Shown here: positions 54,813 to 64,000 of the stretch, one piece after another
Numbering within the stretch: the first letter of the stretch is position 1
How the letters are laid out: every line of letters starts with the position of its first letter
Source of the DNA: Eunapius fragilis
Taxonomy: Eukaryota > Porifera > Demospongiae > Spongillida > Spongillidae
Direction of reading: 5' to 3'
Assembly (NCBI GenBank): GCA_963681505.1
Contig: OY811981.1
Span: forward strand, 5,586,227-5,650,226
DNA: 64,000 bases
Made by a program: the position numbers and the translations under genes
The notes under the pieces: generated by a model
Databases searched by the model: none
Seen by the model: the letters and a program-made list of their open reading frames with translations, nothing else
Told to the model about the DNA's origin: nothing

Positions 54813-55425
54813 CTACTCTGAGCAGTGTGAGCACGCGTCCTCGGGAACCTGTGAATTGGACAGATGCGCCTCATTACTCTCTGCTGTTCGAGCATCTTTC
54901 ACGTGACTGTTAGGCGCCATTTTCTTGGGCGTGGTTTCCGCACTGCCAGGTAGAAGTTTAGGGGAGTTCGGTTCTCCACCTTCAATTTGCATCTTGTACT
55001 TGTACAGCTGGCTTGTGGTCTCCATTTTGCCCAGGATGAGGAGACCAACCATAAACACATGTTTCCAGCAACCAAGCATGCCCCTCCTCCCCTCCCCCCC
55101 TAACCCTCAGCAAGTCAGAAGGTACGTCCATCAGGAACAGCAGGGGTCGGAGGAGAGAGCCAGCTGATGACTGAGCCAATGATGGGGACATGGCGCAGTA
55201 TGCCCTGCAACCAAAGGATCAGGACATTAAGATCGTCATAAACATGATCATCACCCCTCCCATCATCCCTCCATCACCCCTCCCGTCACTCCTCTCATCA
55301 CCCCTCCCATAACCTCTCCCCACACAAAGTTCTTTGCAGGCATTGGCAGAAAAGATCAGGAAGGGAATAGAGACAGCCACAGAGGATCTGACCAAAGAGA
55401 AAGAAGAGGAAGTATGGGGTGTGGT
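54813..55425 (-). pseudogene. Gene Y, unit 4: exons 2 and 3, exon 1 deleted
   Basis: Exon 2 is 55105-55425. Its total length still fits, but two single-base changes (an extra base near 55344, a lost base near 55270) shift the frame between them and expose a stop. It keeps the SWLSPPTPTVPDG stretch seen in unit 1. Exon 3 is 54813-55030 (KMETTSQLYKYKMQIEGG...). Its acceptor CAG is changed to TGG and its tail differs (DACSHCSE). Dead copy of an unknown gene. Confidence 0.45.
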
Positions 55426-56119
55426 CTGTAAGAAGTGAGGAGGTCTGAAGAGGTAACTGGAGTAAAGGGTGGGCATGTGGAGAGGTGCCTTTAGTGAGGG
55501 GAATATGTTGAAGAAGTGCCTATTGTGATGAGAGTGTGTGTAAAGAGGTGCCTATGAGGAGTGGAGGGTGTGGTGGAGAGGTGACCTAAAGTGTCATGCA
55601 GATCCATAATGAGTTGTATGACTCCAAAAGGAAACTTGACTCCTATAAAAAGCTTTAGTTTGACTAAATTCATATCTGCATGTCTCCAATTATTATCCTC
55701 ATAATTAAGATAAGTTATCTACTAATTCAAGTGTCTGAATATGGCATACATTTTAATAGTTCAGTTACTTTGATGATGAAAGAGCAATGGGTGAAAATAT
55801 TCAACCATTGGTTGGAACAAACAGCCCTATTCCAAAAGCGGTCTACAGTTTTACTAGCCACAGTTTACAAGCAAATTGAAGCCAGGAAATTGCATTGCGA
55901 TGCAGATGAGGTGTTAAGTTTATGGTTGATTAATTATCATTACTGTTTCCACTAACAATCTTAATAACCAATTTCTTGCCAGACAATGGTCAAAGAATTT
56001 CTATGGTTCATGAAGGGATATTATGAATATTGCACAACACACATACAAACCAAATTAGATATTTACACAGCCAATACAACTCTGCAAAAAAGCGTTTATG
56101 ATATTGCTGTTCCTACTTC

Positions 56120-57655
56120 TGCAGCTCTGCTCATTAGTTCTGATTACTTTGCATCACCGCAATAATTATTATTCCTACAATAAAAACATAGAACAAGATG
56201 CCACAGACCACTGCAGTGATGTTCAGTCCAAGAGAAATGCTTCCTTTCTGCTGAGCAGATACCATGTGTTGCTGCTTCCTTAGCCTGGTGTTTTAAAGTG
56301 CAGGACATAGAGAGACAGAAATTAAAAGTTAACAAATTGAAATGTTTCTACATACATACCATGTTGCAGCATACCTAATTATTAAGTTACGCCTTCCCAC
56401 AGGTACACATACTCATATACCAATACCACAACCTCAAAATGAAGCTGTCCATAGTGGAATTTTGACAGCTATCCATGTATAGCCAGGATTTCAAGGGGTG
56501 TATGTTCCACAGTAATGCATGCCATAGATGCTTTCAAACACATCAACTATCATCACTGTCATTATCTAAGCGGTTCCACCCTCTCAGTCATTTGGTTCAT
56601 TGGTGTTCCTGTGTGTGTCTTGTAAGACATTGTGGTGGATTAATTTGGTGTGTCCAAGACTGTTGGTGTGTAGCTGCTGCAGGAAGCGTATAGTGAACAC
56701 TACAGTCGCTATCTAGGGAAAACACAAACAAGAACAGTTTGTGTTGGTTCCATGTCATAACTCTGCACACATATAGAGAACAAAAATGCTAGCGTCAGTG
56801 TCCCATACCCGGTCCAACCATTCTTCGCCCCGTTTTCTTCTTCTTTGTTTAGTCAAGAAGAGCGCCAACAGCACCAATTGCTTCAGCATATATCCAGATG
56901 TTTTTTTCAGGGGTCAGATAGATTTATGACACACCAGGCAAAATACAAAAGTGAGCAGCAGGTATTCAGCTTGATAAAAATGGGCTATATGTGATTCATT
57001 GACATACAGAAAGCCACAACTATGCTTCCCTTTGGTGTTCGTCGATGCTTTTGGTTAGTTAAGTTGTTTTTCAAAAATGCCTTCAGTAATCAGAACAAGC
57101 AATCCAAGCAATAAGTAGAATACCTCCAAAAGTGAGACAATATTTTAAGAAAGAAATCATCAGAAGAGAACAAGGCTAAAGCACGCGAGCACGCTATAAA
57201 GAGAATCCCATAAAAAAGGCCTCTGTACATGATACAAGGCTGATCCAGAAAAAAAGGACTATGAGCACAACAGCTATGAATCTGATCCAGAAATGAAGAA
57301 GGCCTATGAATGCAACAGCCACCTCTCAGTGAGCCCTGAAAAGTATTTGTAATGATTATTTACTTATTTACTTTACAGACCAAAGGTCTAAACGTTAAAG
57401 CTATGACATAATCAGGCTTTCAACATCACCTGCAAATACACCTACAAAAGCCCAGTGGGTGACTCATTAGAGGGAACTTACTGATAGAGAGAGTATGATG
57501 GCAGTGATGGTGCATATCAGGGATGGCAGCCCTATACACACCATACACATGACGGTGATCACAATGGACAGGGTCAGGTAGTAGTCTCCAATTGGAATGT
57601 GTGTAACTGTCCTGGACACAGGGGTCGGTTGGATAACCACTACACTAGTGGCATT
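56120..57655 (-). pseudogene. Gene X, unit 4: truncated CD225/dispanin-like pseudogene
   Basis: Exon B (57482-57655) is present, but its acceptor side is lost: the unit sequence stops at GTGGCATT, and exon A is missing. Exon C (to 56284) has an 8-bp deletion (unit 3 AACATGGT) that shifts the frame after KEAATHG. The CD225-like peptide is still recognisable in pieces. Confidence 0.7.
57040..57355 (+). pseudogene. DPEKK-repeat protein remnant, unit 4
   Basis: Same layout as at 9240 and 21700 (GGTTAGTTAAGTTGTTTTTCAAAAATGCC, then degenerate DPEKK repeats to SVSPEKYL). Multiple stops. Confidence 0.45.
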
Positions 57656-57659
57656 AAAC

Positions 57660-58080
57660 CCTAAAATGCTGCCTTAAACCCCGCTCCCGCTCCCCCCCGC
57701 CCCCCCCCCCTCCTCCCAAATGTTTAGTCTCGGGCCTAATTTGAGCACTTCACTGTGATCCCACGAGGGAAGTCGAGGAAGTTGCACTGCCCCTGGACAG
57801 GCCCATGAAAGGTGCTCAAGAGGATTGCTGGCACCACCTATCAGTTGGAAGGCTGTCATAACCCCCTGGAGAAAAACTGTGGTCCATTATGATAGGCTGA
57901 AGCTCTGTCCAGAGGGTACACACATAGAACATCCACAAGCAGATGTACATGAGGGACCACCTTATCCTAGGAGACGACAAGAACCAGTGCAGTGCAAAAT
58001 GAACAGATCACCTACCACCAGACCAAGATGTTCAGACCAACCAATTCAACCATGGAGATCCTGAAGCCCAACCCTAAAAC
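57660..58080 (+). pseudogene. C-run repeat fragment and gypsy integrase remnant, unit 4
   Basis: 57660-57750 matches the C-run fragment at 24175. 57750-58070 matches the gypsy remnant of unit 3 in the same orientation (CCACGAGGGAAGTCGAGGAAG ... GAGACGACAAGAACCAGTGC) with stops. The two together mark a rearrangement joint. Confidence 0.65.
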
Positions 58081-58707
58081 AAACTAACCCCAGGAATATC
58101 GGACTCCGTGAGCATAATTTGAGCTTGACGCAAACAACTCAAGTCATTGAGCGTAAACAAGGGAATGTGCCACAGGATATGACATGTACTAATTATGATC
58201 GAATGCTTCATCTCAAAGTGTAATTCATTCATTGATATTAATGGAAACCTGATTCCTATAAAATGCACTTTGAACTAAATTCATATCTGCATGTCTCCAA
58301 TTATTATCCTCATAATTAAGATAAGTTATCGACTAATTCAAGTGTCTGAATACGGCATACATTTTAATAGTTCAGTTACTTTGATGATGAAAGAGTAGTG
58401 GTGAAAATATTCGACCATTGGTTGGAACAAAAACAGTCCTATTCCAAAAACAGTCTACAGTTTTACTAACCACAGTTCACAAGCAAAAAATCACATTGCG
58501 ACGCAGATGAGGTGTTGTGCTTATGGTAGATTAATTATCCCACCAACAACCAATTCCTTGCCAGATGATGGTCAAAGAATCACAAAAAAAATTCTAAGGT
58601 TCATGAAGGATACTATGAATATTGCACTATACATACACCAAAATAGATATTTACGCAGCCAATAAAATTCTGAAAACAAGAGTTTATGATATTGCTGTTC
58701 CTACTTC

Positions 58708-58866
58708 TTAATTCTTATTACCCTGTATCATCACAATAATTATTGTTCCTACAGTGAAAACATAGAACACGATGTGGAAGACCACAGCAGTGATGTTCAG
58801 TCCAAGAGAAATGTTTCCTTTCTGCTGAGCAGATGCCATGTTACGATACGTTGCTGCTTCCTTAGC
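58708..58866 (-). pseudogene. Fifth copy of gene X exon C
   Basis: Acceptor ACACACCAG, then AKEAATYRNMASAQQKGNIS, LGLNITAVVFHIVFYVFTVG and a stop after QGNKN. It is open over its full length but no exons A or B accompany it on either side, so it cannot make gene X. Confidence 0.65.
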
Positions 58867-58984
58867 CTGGTGTGTTCAAGTGCAGGACATAGAGAGACAT
58901 AAATTAAAGTTGACGAATTAAAATGCTTCTACATGTTGCTGCATACCTAATTATAAGTTATGCCTTCCCACAGGTCATATAGGG

Positions 58985-59321
58985 TAATTCCATATATATT
59001 TTTGCCACCCTCATGCAAAATAACGGTACATTTGTGTACCCTATAGTGTACAGTTTTTAAAATACAAACAATTAAAATTTTCACTTTTTTCATAACCTCA
59101 GTCTACTCGGTTGAGCATGTCTTGAACCTGAAACATTCCATTGGATTCCAATATGTAGAAAATATTGCATCCATATAGGTCTACATAAAATTAATTAATT
59201 TTAGTAGCCTCTTAGCACCTATCATGAATTGGGTCATGAATTTGTAATGAATTGTGACCTATCTAAAAGTATTAAAATACGAATCAGACCAAACTTGTAC
59301 CATAGTAACTCAAACATATTT
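58985..59321. other. AT-rich intergenic, nothing supported
   Basis: The unit-type sequence ends near 58980 (CCTTCCCACAGGT). No gene, repeat or motif can be supported here. Confidence 0.5.
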
Positions 59322-59856
59322 AACACGCGGTTTACAACAGATGCGGGGAAAAATTGGGGAATATATAATACTCATAATTCCCTCCTATAGATTTTTTTCT
59401 AAGCTAAACATGTTTAATAATGCTCCAATCATTATAGATGAAATTGGAAAAGTAAAGAATCAGCAGGCATATACAATTGTCGTATTGTAACCTTTAAAAG
59501 ATAGCTCATTATAGTTTTAACGATGTGCCTCAGCATTCAAGGTACAGTTCTGATATACGCTATAGCCTATACTTAATAAATGGATGCAAAAGTGAATGTT
59601 ATAAGATACACAATACAGTGGTATAAGTAGTGCGATCGACCAGGAATTGCATAGAAAAACAAAGGGCACTTAGCGCAGCATGTTTGCGGTATTGTCCGAC
59701 AATATGAGCCTGTATATAACTCCATAGGGCAGTCCCAAATGCGTACTGAGTTCTAAATATGAAAAACTGCAAGAATGATCATTCAAATGACTAGGAGGGA
59801 ATTATTCCCCAAAATAATCAAGATTTCCCCGCATCTGTCGTAAACCGTGCGTTAAA
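59322..59856. mobile_element. MITE-like inverted repeat pair
   Basis: TTTAACACGCGGTTTACAAC...GATGCGGGGAAAAATTGGGGAAT...AATTCCCTCCTA (59322-59393) is matched in reverse at 59785-59856 with several mismatches. The arms are about 70 bp and the interior about 390 bp. The 78-residue open frame at 59254-59490 overlaps the left arm and is not supported. Confidence 0.75.
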
Positions 59857-59999
59857 CTGAAAAGCTTACTGAGATACTGGAACCATATTGTCTGTTTTTA
59901 AGTGTATTCATGTCTGTACCCTAACTCTTAGCCTTCCTTAGAAGTATTTAGCCATTAGTGTAATGTGTATATGGATATAGATTTTGTCAACTCACATAC

Positions 60000-60606
60000 C
60001 TGTGCTGGCCGAGGGCAATTACATTGGCGTAGTCGGCCGGATCTGCAATGGCGGAGAAAGAAGCGGAGAAGGGGAGCTCCAGCAGACAAGTGAGTACAAA
60101 ATCTAACAGCAGACCAGTGGTTCTGCCCGAACTCTATACCAGTTTGCGTGACTACTCGCAGTGGATCGACCATTTTGAAATGCAGCGGCTGTGAATGACT
60201 GGAACAACGAAGCGAAGCTTTTGTGGCTGAAAGCACAGCTTGCTGGTCGGGCGCATGTATACGGCATTTAAGCGTTTTACAGTCACGACCTACTCAGGTT
60301 CCGTGGAGGCTCTCAGGGGACGTTTTGAACCTGAGAGTAAACGAGAGCTACACAATGTGGAGTTTCAAACCCGCCGGAAAGACAAGAAAGCTGGACAGAC
60401 TTCGCTGAGGATATAAGAACTCTAGTGGACAAAGCCTATCCTGATCTTCCAGAGGAAGCACGTGATCGGTTATCGTTAAACCGTTACTTGGACCAAATCG
60501 AGGGCACACAGCTCAGTTTTGATGTGAAGCAGAGTCGCCCAACAAACTTGGATGAGGCAGTTGCTACTACACTGCAGTTAGAATCATATCAGCTCCTACT
60601 TCCATG
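60000..60606 (+). pseudogene. Ty3/gypsy-type gag remnant with adjacent leader
   Basis: The leader contains TTGGCGTAGTCGGCCGGATC (60025-60044), like primer-binding-region sequence of many gypsy elements. The frame starts ATG at 60050 (MAEKEAEKGSS...). In three displaced frames it then reads DYSQWIDHFEMQ, AAVNDWNNEAKLLWLKAQLA, VEALRGRFEPESKREL, then LVDKAYPDLPEEARDRLSLN and RYLDQI. This is the usual gag pattern of residues around a W..W..Q..G-A and an L..RF.P core. There are at least three frame shifts and a truncated 3' end. No LTR pair could be defined. Confidence 0.6.
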
Positions 60607-60699
60607 AAGGTGACTCAAGTGGCTTCCGACCAACGCCAGCACACAACCTGGTGCGATGGTGGTGTTGGTGGAGGTAATGAACTGCCTTCGGTCAGCAGT

Positions 60700-61050
60700 A
60701 TGTTACAGACTATTCTTTATCCTTCTACAAAGATGATCTCCCGTCATTTCCCTCCTTGACGTCTGAAGTGGAACACTGGTGCTTTGTCTGGAAACGTAGG
60801 GAACCAAACGGCACACCACTTCCTGATAACTTGATAAGTAGTCTTCCTCATGCAGATACTGATATATTTCCCAACATACGAGTTCTTATTGAAATAGGTT
60901 GCATTTTTCCGGTAAGCAGTGCAGAGGCGGAACAATCTTTGTCAGTGCTGAGAAGGATTAAAACCCATCTACGGAATAGCATGAAAGAAGGTCGCCTTGC
61001 TTCATTAACACTAATGAATATCATTGCATTGACTGCTTCTGTAAAGTTCT
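60700..61050 (+). pseudogene. hAT transposase C-terminal (dimerisation) domain, plus strand
   Basis: Reads FYKDDLPSFPSLTSEVEHW, KRREPNGTPLPDNLISSLPH, FPNIRVLIEIGCIFPVSSAE and AEQSLSVLRRIKTHLRNSM, then LTLMNI. This is the conserved end of hAT transposases: (F)P+(S/T)..AE+S.S.LRRIKT.LR. The rest of the same protein type lies next to it on the opposite strand (61021-62007), so an inversion separated the two. About 100 residues that should lie between them are missing. Confidence 0.8.
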
Positions 61051-62007
61051 GCTCAAGTTACCTGTTATCTTAAGGATCTTCATGGCAAGCTGCATCCCAA
61101 ACAATACATCAAAAGTAGCCATTTGTGCCTGCACACCGATTATCCTACCTTTCACATCAGGATCAAGCTGGGTTGTGAGACATTCACTCCACAATTGTTT
61201 GAGAACAACATAGTTTTCAACGATGCTTTCTAGGGAATCTCCTCTGACAGTCCATCTGGTAGGGCACATTGCTCGAATGCCTATACTAGATCCAATCTTT
61301 TCCTCTGTTAAATTCTCCACTTTGATGCAATCGAAGGCTGCGTTTCGCTTTGGAGAATACCTTACCAACTTGCTGATTTCAAAGGCAACATCTAATGCAT
61401 CCTTGCAAACCTTTGACTGCTTCATTGCATCTCCTACCGCAAGGTTCAACGCATGACCATAGCAATGTGTCAATACTGCTCTGTTCTCCTTACTGGCAAG
61501 TTGGGTAGCAACGCCGTTTCTGCAACCTACCATATTAGATGCGCCATCATAGCACTGACCACGACACTGTGCTAGTGACAAATTCATGCGCAGCAGTACA
61601 TCCTCAATGGTGGAGAATAATGAATTGGCATCAATTGTTCCCACATTATAAAGGCCTATTACATCTTCATGTGCTGTTAGTGAGTCATCAACCCAGCGTA
61701 TGCAAATGACAAATTGCTCCTTGTTTGAAACATCTGTGCACTCGTCAGCCATGATGGTAAAGAAGCCATTTTTTGAAATATCTGAGCAGATCTGACGCAA
61801 GATGTGCAAAGCCATTATCTCCAAAAACTCATTTTGGATTTCTCCAGAGGTGTACTTGTTAGACTTCTTAATCAGCCAAGTTAGAAGAGCTGGACAATCT
61901 ATTCCTCTCAAAAGAAGAAGCTGTGAGAAATTGCCAAAATCACAAACCTTGGTAACAGGTGTAGACTGGCTAGTAGAACTACCACTACCACCACCACCCA
62001 AAGGCAT
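61021..62007 (-). pseudogene. hAT-type (ZMYM1/DUF4371-like) transposase core
   Basis: 328 open codons: Gly/Ser-rich start, FGNFSQLLLLRGIDCPALLT, SNKYTSGEIQNEFLEIMALH, then the catalytic region FTIMADECTDVSNKEQF (first Asp), CRGQCYDGASNMVGCRNGVA (second Asp), THCYGHALNLAVGDAMKQ, MCPTRWTVRGDSLESI. It stops after MKILKITGNLSRTLQKQ, where the dimerisation domain should follow after an insertion domain. It lacks the N-terminal zinc finger (BED or TTF type), so it is truncated at both ends. Positions 61932-61971 match the repeat block at 1239-1278. Confidence 0.85.
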
Positions 62008-63098
62008 TGCAACATGAATGTCCTATTGAACACTATGTGGATTGCAGCTTTGAAGAATCAATAACAGACAATGTTGACACATCACTTTCAGAGTTAAGAG
62101 ATTATGTTGTGCAATCAACAGAGGCTGACGAACTTAAAAGGGACCATCAGCACACCGTGATTCAATCTGTTGAGCAATGTTGTGAAGAATGTAATAAGCT
62201 AAAAGAAGAAAAACGAAGATTATTGGATTTCCTTAATGGTCTTCAAATAACTGAAGAGACAATGAAATCTGACGAGAAAAAAGTTACTTACTACACGGGG
62301 CTTCCAAATTTCAATACTCTGCTTGTATTGCTTAATTTTGTCACAGTATCTCAAACATTAAGTGAATCTAAGTGTAAGTTATCAATTTTTCAGCAAATAA
62401 TGGTGGTTCTAATGAAGTTAAGGCTCAATTTGGAAGAACAAGATCTGGCTTACAGGTTCAACGTAAGTCAGTCAACTGTTTCAAAAAAATTTCATAAATG
62501 GATCCCTATCATGGCAGAAAGGTTACATCCACTTATTTATTGGCCAAGTAAACAAGATATCCGAGCAACATTGCCCACCATGTTTCACAATTTCTTCCAT
62601 GATTGTGTATGTATTATTGATTGTACTGAAGTATTCATCGAACGGCCCTCAAACTTGGTTGCGAGAGCACAAACTTGGAGCAACTACAAACACCATAATA
62701 CAGTCAAGGTTCTTATAGGCATCACACCTCAAGGAACGATATCATTTTTATCAAAGGCATGGGGAGGCCATGCATCTGATAAATTCATGATAGAGCATTC
62801 TGGTTTTCTTGACAGACTTCATCCTGGAGATCTTATATTAGCTGATCGTGGATTTACTATAGAAGAAAGTGTAGGTTTGTACTGTGCCAGAGTAAGCGTT
62901 CCTCCTTTTACAAAGGGAAGAAAGCAGTTAACACGCCTTGAAGTTGATTGGGCTCGTGAAATTTCACATGTAAGAATTCATGTAGAACGAGTGATAGGTC
63001 AGTTAAAGAAAAGTACACAATCTTACAAGGTGTCATTCCAATTACTTTGCTTCAAAATAGAACAGGTACCTGTACTATTGATTGTATATTTACAGTGA
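62007..63098 (+). CDS. ISL2EU/Harbinger-type DDE transposase
   Basis: Cut-and-paste transposase of the DDE_Tnp_4 type. From the open frame: residues about 1-90 are acidic with coiled-coil character and a Cys pair (CCEECNKLKEEKRRLL). A helix-turn-helix follows (IFQQIMVVLMKLRLNLEEQD, LAYRFNVSQSTVSKKFHKWI). The catalytic fold has CIIDCTEVFIERP (D1), VKVLIGITPQGTISFLSKAW, LILADRGF (D2) and HVERVIGQLKK (E). No ATG begins the frame at the junction with the hAT fragment, so an upstream exon (a zinc finger is usual) is missing or was cut. The end GAACAG|GTACCT looks like a donor; an SAALLTCANLL-like final exon follows after TTTACAG (63096), but its phase does not fit, so a lesion is possible. The convergent YqaJ gene supports the ISL2EU assignment. 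Confidence 0.8.
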   Translation: MQHECPIEHYVDCSFEESITDNVDTSLSELRDYVVQSTEADELKRDHQHTVIQSVEQCCEECNKLKEEKRRLLDFLNGLQITEETMKSDEKKVTYYTGLPNFNTLLVLLNFVTVSQTLSESKCKLSIFQQIMVVLMKLRLNLEEQDLAYRFNVSQSTVSKKFHKWIPIMAERLHPLIYWPSKQDIRATLPTMFHNFFHDCVCIIDCTEVFIERPSNLVARAQTWSNYKHHNTVKVLIGITPQGTISFLSKAWGGHASDKFMIEHSGFLDRLHPGDLILADRGFTIEESVGLYCARVSVPPFTKGRKQLTRLEVDWAREISHVRIHVERVIGQLKKSTQSYKVSFQLLCFKIEQVPVLLIVYLQ

Positions 63099-63463
63099 GT
63101 GCTGCATTGTTAACATGTGCCAATCTGTTGTTTCATTTGATTAAAAAGATTACAATATGCAAAATGAAATAGATCACTTATATTGAAATCGACAGCCGGT
63201 CTGGGCAATACCATTTACCTTTAGGGATTGTTTCTATTTCTAAACAGGATAGGTGGAACCAATGAATAGGGCACTGTACATTGTGCATCCAATTAAATCG
63301 TCTTCGTGATCTACTTTACAATAACACCATTCTGTTGCATTTGATGAGGTAGTACAGTTGTTGGTACTTGCAGTAATTGATTTACTCTTAGTGAACCATT
63401 TCCCAATCAATTCAGGCAGTATTACTAGACGAAAAAATGTTGTTATCTTGCCAATGATTGAGG
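63099..63463. other. Spacer between convergent ISL2EU genes
   Basis: 63097-63170 can encode the C-terminal residues expected for this transposase family in one frame. The rest is non-coding as far as I can see. Confidence 0.4.
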
Positions 63464-63793
63464 TTATAAAGCAGCCAGATGGATAAATGCTTCAATGTGG
63501 ATTCCCTTTAGAGTCCACACAACGAAATCTGCATATACAGCCTGGGATATATGCATTTGTGCTTGTACTTGATAGTAATATGGATGTGTTTTGATTAAAT
63601 GTAGAGCGCCCCCATCATCAACTTCTAAACAGTCAATGCTATCTGTGGCTTCTTCAAGGGAAAGCTGTCTAGCATTATAGAGACATTTGACTTCTAGTAC
63701 TCCCTTTCCACAACAATTACATGAAATGACACCATCAGGTGATGCTCCAAGATGCAGGTAACTAGTGTGTATTTGCAACCCACTTTTCATTAA
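63464..63793 (-). CDS. YqaJ-like (lambda exonuclease fold) nuclease, partial
   Basis: One exon of a PD-(D/E)xK nuclease. LHLGASPDGVISCNCCGKGV then LEVKC supplies the catalytic D and ExK; HPYYYQVQAQMHISQAVYAD then FVVWT is the conserved C-terminal half. An acceptor-like TTTCAG precedes it on the minus strand. The 5' exons would lie above 63790 and beyond the window. Known ISL2EU transposons carry a transposase and a separate YqaJ-type protein, and here the two are convergent. The ExK and DG residues are intact, so this exon is not visibly broken. Confidence 0.8.
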   Translation of the reverse strand, partial: LMKSGLQIHTSYLHLGASPDGVISCNCCGKGVLEVKCLYNARQLSLEEATDSIDCLEVDDGGALHLIKTHPYYYQVQAQMHISQAVYADFVVWTLKGIHIEAFIHLAAL

Positions 63794-64000
63794 CTGAAAG
63801 TTTTGGTGTTACATAGAAACACATTCCATGTACTTCAATCTTGCACAATTTTCATGGTCCACACCCCATCTACATGATGTCAAAAGAATATTAATCATTG
63901 CATCAATGCTGAAAATATGTAACATATATAATTACAGAAAACACTCAATGTGCACATACCAACCTTGTTGCGTTACTATGAAATTTGATAGTGTCTGGAT
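63794..64000. other. Window end, likely intron of the YqaJ-like gene
   Basis: No exon could be identified in the last 200 bp. It is probably intron or 5' region of the minus-strand nuclease gene. Confidence 0.35.

Larger units (their letters stand above)
49485..59000. repeat. Tandem unit 4 (with a fifth partial copy at its end)
   Basis: Start block at 49485-50060, then the composite module (50.9-54.0 kb) in place of continuous unit sequence. Unit sequence resumes at 54230 (gene Y at 54.8-55.4 kb, gene X exon C at 56.1-56.3 kb, DPEKK remnant at 57.0-57.35 kb, exon B at 57.5-57.66 kb). It breaks at 57655 into a C-run repeat and gypsy debris. 58080-59000 is another partial copy containing a fifth exon C. 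It shares with unit 1 the deletion after CAGATCCAT (55606). Confidence 0.75.

Noticed and set aside
59254-59490. 78-residue open frame
   Set aside because: It overlaps one arm of an inverted repeat and has no features of a protein gene.

Overview
The window is metazoan nuclear DNA, not prokaryotic. It is AT-rich, its genes are split by very short introns (about 50-70 bp), it has a few TATA promoters, and it is dominated by transposable elements from many superfamilies. I see no rRNA, tRNA or CRISPR array. A sponge or other early-branching invertebrate is my best guess, inferred from intron size, transposon repertoire and gene families rather than proven.

Layout. (1) About 1.2-59 kb is a head-to-tail array of four related units (starting near 1180, 15311, 26078 and 49485, with a fifth fragment near 58.1-59 kb). 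Each ancestral unit carried two minus-strand genes. Gene X encodes a small proline-rich double-hairpin membrane protein of CD225/dispanin (IFITM-like) type, with a PQGY-rich exon and two membrane exons. It looks intact in unit 3, nearly intact in unit 2 and broken in units 1 and 4. Gene Y is an unrecognised three-exon gene whose splice phases fit, but every copy is damaged.

(2) The units differ mainly by insertions. Unit 1 has a 4.4-kb hAT-type element (2697-7109, 8-bp target duplication) inside gene Y, and a CACTA-like element (2890-6486) lies inside that. Unit 2 has a TA-flanked MITE and a local inversion. Unit 3 has a nearly full-length R2-like non-LTR retrotransposon (26625-30369), a second decayed copy and a hAT remnant.

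(3) At 42.5-46.4 kb, between units 3 and 4, lies a complete Ginger-type cut-and-paste element. It has TGT...ACA ends, a TATA target duplication and a nine-exon gene encoding integrase, CXC, Ulp1-like protease and PHD modules, disabled by three small lesions.

(4) A recurring composite module stands out at 46.4-49.2 kb and 50.9-54.0 kb: a DPEKK-repeat coding segment, then a TATA-driven gene with a tiny first exon and a proline-rich repeat protein, then a near-perfect foldback of about 290 bp ending ACAAG...CTTGT. Two smaller versions (DPEKK plus foldback, minus strand) lie at 13.5-14 kb and 35.6-36.0 kb. I do not recognise this association.

(5) The right end (59-64 kb) holds a gypsy-type gag remnant, a hAT transposase split by an inversion, and an ISL2EU-type pair (DDE transposase plus convergent YqaJ-like nuclease). 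Long G/C homopolymers mark a dispersed repeat family throughout. All domain names come from reading motifs by eye; no database search was run.
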